Below, in pieces: positions 61,650-64,000 of a stretch of 64,000 bases of DNA. The notes beneath the pieces are model-generated. The model saw only the letters and a program-made list of their open reading frames with translations, had not been told where the DNA came from and did not search any database. Position 1 is the stretch's first letter; the number at the start of each line of letters is the position of its first letter. A program made the translations under genes and the position numbers. Location: NCBI RefSeq assembly GCF_012844305.1, contig NZ_JABANE010000004.1, positions 62,001 through 126,000 on the forward strand, written 5' to 3'. Source of the stretch: Flammeovirga aprica JL-4 (GTDB lineage Bacteria; Bacteroidota; Bacteroidia; Cytophagales; Flammeovirgaceae).

Positions 61650-64000
61650 ATGTACCTAAAAGTATTTTTATTAATCAGTCTGCTTTTCATGCCCTTTATT
61701 TTTACTTCGGGGCAAATTACATCAGAACCTACCAGAAAGTTCCCTAACCCTGTTTCTATAGAAGGTTATGTTTATCCCCCTGGCCCTGTTGATGTTCTTA
61801 AGCCTAATGAGTATTGTTTATTTGAAGTGAAAGGAGATACTGTCATAGGGCAAGTTCAACTAGATTACAATTCGTATGCTAAAGTAAATTTCAAAATAGT
61901 TGAAGGAGATGAGGATAACCTTTTTAGAATTCATAATTATGTTAATAGTTTCGGAAAATCCTTTGGGAAAATATTATGTAACAAAAAGCAACATGATAAA
62001 TCTTCTTATTTTATTACTGTGCAAGGGACGTTCGAAGATGGCTCTAAAAAATCTGAGAAATACGAAATAAAAGTTGTAGATGAATTGACAGCTACAAGGT
62101 TTTGGAATCATTTTGGCCTCAAATTGATTAAAATGAAAGATTTTGGAAGGCAAAAAACTGATAAAGAAGCAGAAGCAATATTCTCAACTTTAAGAAGTAA
62201 TGGACAAATCAGAGCATTTGATTATGCCATTACCGATAAGGTTAAGTATTTAGATCTCCAAGAACAAGTATTATTATTAGCCGATGCTACATTGTCGCTA
62301 TTAGATCCAAATAGTAGTTTATATGATAAAAGAAGTCTGGTTGATAGATTATACAATACCATAATTTTTACAGATTCTATTAATGATATCATTCATGAGA
62401 ATGAACCTAATACAATCGATTCTCATGTTTGGCGAATATCGGATCCGATTATTGGAATCGGACTACACTTATATAAGGATTATATCTTAAAAGACTTGGA
62501 ACTTCCGTATGACAGTTTCCAACATAAAAAAGCCCAGCAAGTGCTTGATGCTTTAATTAATATAGGGGATGTATTATGGGGTGAAAGAATGAATCTTAGA
62601 CCTATCTTAAATACAGCTAATATTGCTCATCGCGAAAGGTCTTTATTAGTGCGTCTGTTGTTAACTAATGATTATAATAGGGCAATTACTGATAGGGATC
62701 TTCTATATGATACAGTGGATCAAAGAATTCCAGGGTTTTATCCTAAAAATGGATATCAAGATTATATTACTATTATGCAAAAAATGGCGCGTTTCCCGGA
62801 GGAATATGGTTTCCCAGGAATATATCCAGATGGTAGTATAGTTCATCATACTCAAAATAATCCAAACGAAAAGTATAAATACAGAGCCACGGCCACTTTT
62901 GTTCCCACATCATATGGATATAGTTGGATTAATAGCAAAATTAGTTTTATCCCTTTTTTCAAAAATACAGACTTTAGTTACAATAAATCAGCTCCAAATG
63001 AAACAGCTGATTACATTCTCGATTATTTTAAGCCTTTGGTTTATAAGGGACGATTTGATTTTACCATCGGTGCTGGTTTAGATGGCAATCTGTATAATGA
63101 ACAGCGAAAAATAAAGACTCTCACAGAAAATATTTTTAATTCTGTGAATGATAGCATTGAAATTTTCAGGAAGGATGAGCTACAAGATTTTTATATGAAT
63201 TCTATTTATAAACAAACTGGATATAGATCAAACACACCCTATTGGAATTCTGATTATATCGCTCATCAAAGAAAAGATTATTTTAGTTCTGTTAAAATGG
63301 TTTCTTTTCATTCTACACCTCCAGAACAAAAAGAAGTACATAAAAAAAACATTGTCAATTCATACGTCTTTTTTGGTGATGGTGCTTTTCAAATTCAAAG
63401 AAGAGGTGATGAATATTTTAATATAAATAATGTTTTTGACGGTCAACAAGTACCAGGTACAACTGTTGAAATACAAGATGAGATCATAGTTAAATCTACA
63501 GGTCTGGCCAATTCAGCAGTGACTGGACAGAATACTTTTGTAGGAGTCAACTCTGATGGAGAGTATGGGTTTGGAGCTTATGTAATGGCAAGAGATCGGG
63601 AGGAAGTTGATTATGAGTTTAATACAGCCAAAAAAGGATATTTCTTTTTTGAAAATGAAGTATTAGCCTGTGCGAATAGCATTAGGAGAACCAAAAACGG
63701 TAATCAGAAGGCAATTATAACCACAATCAATCAAACAGAACAAAGAACAGCAATCGAATACCATATTGAAAATAGTAGAGGTGAAATACTTGATGCAAAT
63801 ACTACAAAAAAAATCACATGCGTAAAAACACCTTTTTGGGTACATCATGATAGTGTAGGTTATATTGTCTTCCCGGATTCAATCACAGGAGTACAAGTCA
63901 ATCTTATTTCTGAAACGAGGATTGATCGAATTGATCAAGAAACTAAAGTAAAAGTTTTTGTAATACAGATAGAACATGGTATAGAACCCAATAATGACAG
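61650..64000 (+). CDS. PL8-like polysaccharide lyase, 3' end beyond window
   Basis: ATG 61650 opens a frame that stays open to the window end (783 codons). A signal peptide (LLFMPFIFTSGQ) comes first, then a beta-rich domain (residues 30-150), then the alpha-toroid region. PL8 features are FPGIYPDGSIVHHTQN, PTSYGYSW, SDYIAHQRKDYFSSVKMVSFHS, GDGAFQIQRRGDEYFNI, QQVPGTTVEI and KKGYFFFENEVLACANSI. These fit the chondroitin AC, hyaluronate or xanthan lyase side of PL8 rather than the ABC type. The His of VHH and the Tyr of SYG stand about 23-24 residues apart, more than the usual 7-9, so there is an insertion or another histidine is used. The substrate is unknown. Confidence 0.75.
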   Translation, partial: MYLKVFLLISLLFMPFIFTSGQITSEPTRKFPNPVSIEGYVYPPGPVDVLKPNEYCLFEVKGDTVIGQVQLDYNSYAKVNFKIVEGDEDNLFRIHNYVNSFGKSFGKILCNKKQHDKSSYFITVQGTFEDGSKKSEKYEIKVVDELTATRFWNHFGLKLIKMKDFGRQKTDKEAEAIFSTLRSNGQIRAFDYAITDKVKYLDLQEQVLLLADATLSLLDPNSSLYDKRSLVDRLYNTIIFTDSINDIIHENEPNTIDSHVWRISDPIIGIGLHLYKDYILKDLELPYDSFQHKKAQQVLDALINIGDVLWGERMNLRPILNTANIAHRERSLLVRLLLTNDYNRAITDRDLLYDTVDQRIPGFYPKNGYQDYITIMQKMARFPEEYGFPGIYPDGSIVHHTQNNPNEKYKYRATATFVPTSYGYSWINSKISFIPFFKNTDFSYNKSAPNETADYILDYFKPLVYKGRFDFTIGAGLDGNLYNEQRKIKTLTENIFNSVNDSIEIFRKDELQDFYMNSIYKQTGYRSNTPYWNSDYIAHQRKDYFSSVKMVSFHSTPPEQKEVHKKNIVNSYVFFGDGAFQIQRRGDEYFNINNVFDGQQVPGTTVEIQDEIIVKSTGLANSAVTGQNTFVGVNSDGEYGFGAYVMARDREEVDYEFNTAKKGYFFFENEVLACANSIRRTKNGNQKAIITTINQTEQRTAIEYHIENSRGEILDANTTKKITCVKTPFWVHHDSVGYIVFPDSITGVQVNLISETRIDRIDQETKVKVFVIQIEHGIEPNND

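Noticed and set aside
1..64000. tRNA or rRNA genes
   Set aside because: I recognised no cloverleaf pattern with conserved tRNA loops and no rRNA sequence; a covariance-model scan was not possible here.

Overview
The window reads as chromosomal DNA of a low-GC, probably marine member of the Bacteroidota. The evidence is a SusC/SusD pair, Bacteroidota-type lipoproteins, C-terminal regions like type IX secretion signals, polysaccharide lyases, and a RiPP leader type common in that phylum. A Flammeovirga-like or other Cytophagales host is a guess from composition and gene content, not shown.

Bases 1 to about 34,500 form a glycosaminoglycan utilisation locus, mostly on the minus strand. From high to low coordinate it holds: two long secreted PL8 lyases of the chondroitinase ABC type and an S1 sulfatase (34.5-26.5 kb); an orphan LytS-type histidine kinase; a LacI-family regulator gene on the plus strand that is frameshifted by a 5-bp tandem duplication, with three copies of a perfect 14-bp palindrome beside it; and an intracellular uronate operon (kduI, kduD, hexuronate MFS transporter, DUF4861-like lipoprotein, kdgK, eda). 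After these come an iron-dependent alcohol dehydrogenase, a decayed IS1595-family element, and an outer-membrane uptake and degradation operon (surface glycan-binding lipoprotein, SusC, SusD, jelly-roll protein, secreted esterase, a short PL8 lyase, GH88 unsaturated glucuronyl hydrolase and a cut-off gene). Inferred flow: lyases cut the polymer, SusCD imports oligosaccharides, the sulfatase and GH88 release unsaturated uronate, KduI/KduD/KdgK/Eda turn it into pyruvate and glyceraldehyde-3-phosphate. No gene for using the amino sugar half is seen.

Bases 35-40 kb carry a broken secreted alpha/beta-hydrolase gene (a frameshift and no standard start codon), a small lipoprotein gene and a split YeeE/YedE transporter pair. 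Bases 40.3-56.3 kb are a class I lanthipeptide cluster. It has a repeat array of precursor genes (three intact, one decayed), a split LanB dehydratase whose large part contains a G10 tract, LanC, a C39-peptidase ABC exporter with HlyD and TolC partners, and upstream a GT1-like glycosyltransferase, two LanC-like proteins without visible zinc ligands, and a DUF6734-like protein. This arrangement suggests a glycosylated lanthipeptide, possibly under phase-variable control, and is the most interesting part of the window.

Bases 56.9-60.8 kb hold two paralogous secreted BspA-like (DUF285 repeat) proteins. The right edge (from 61,650, plus strand) holds a further PL8-like lyase cut by the window end. 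Intergenic spaces carry several palindromic repeats, including a MITE-like element with terminal inverted repeats and a target duplication.
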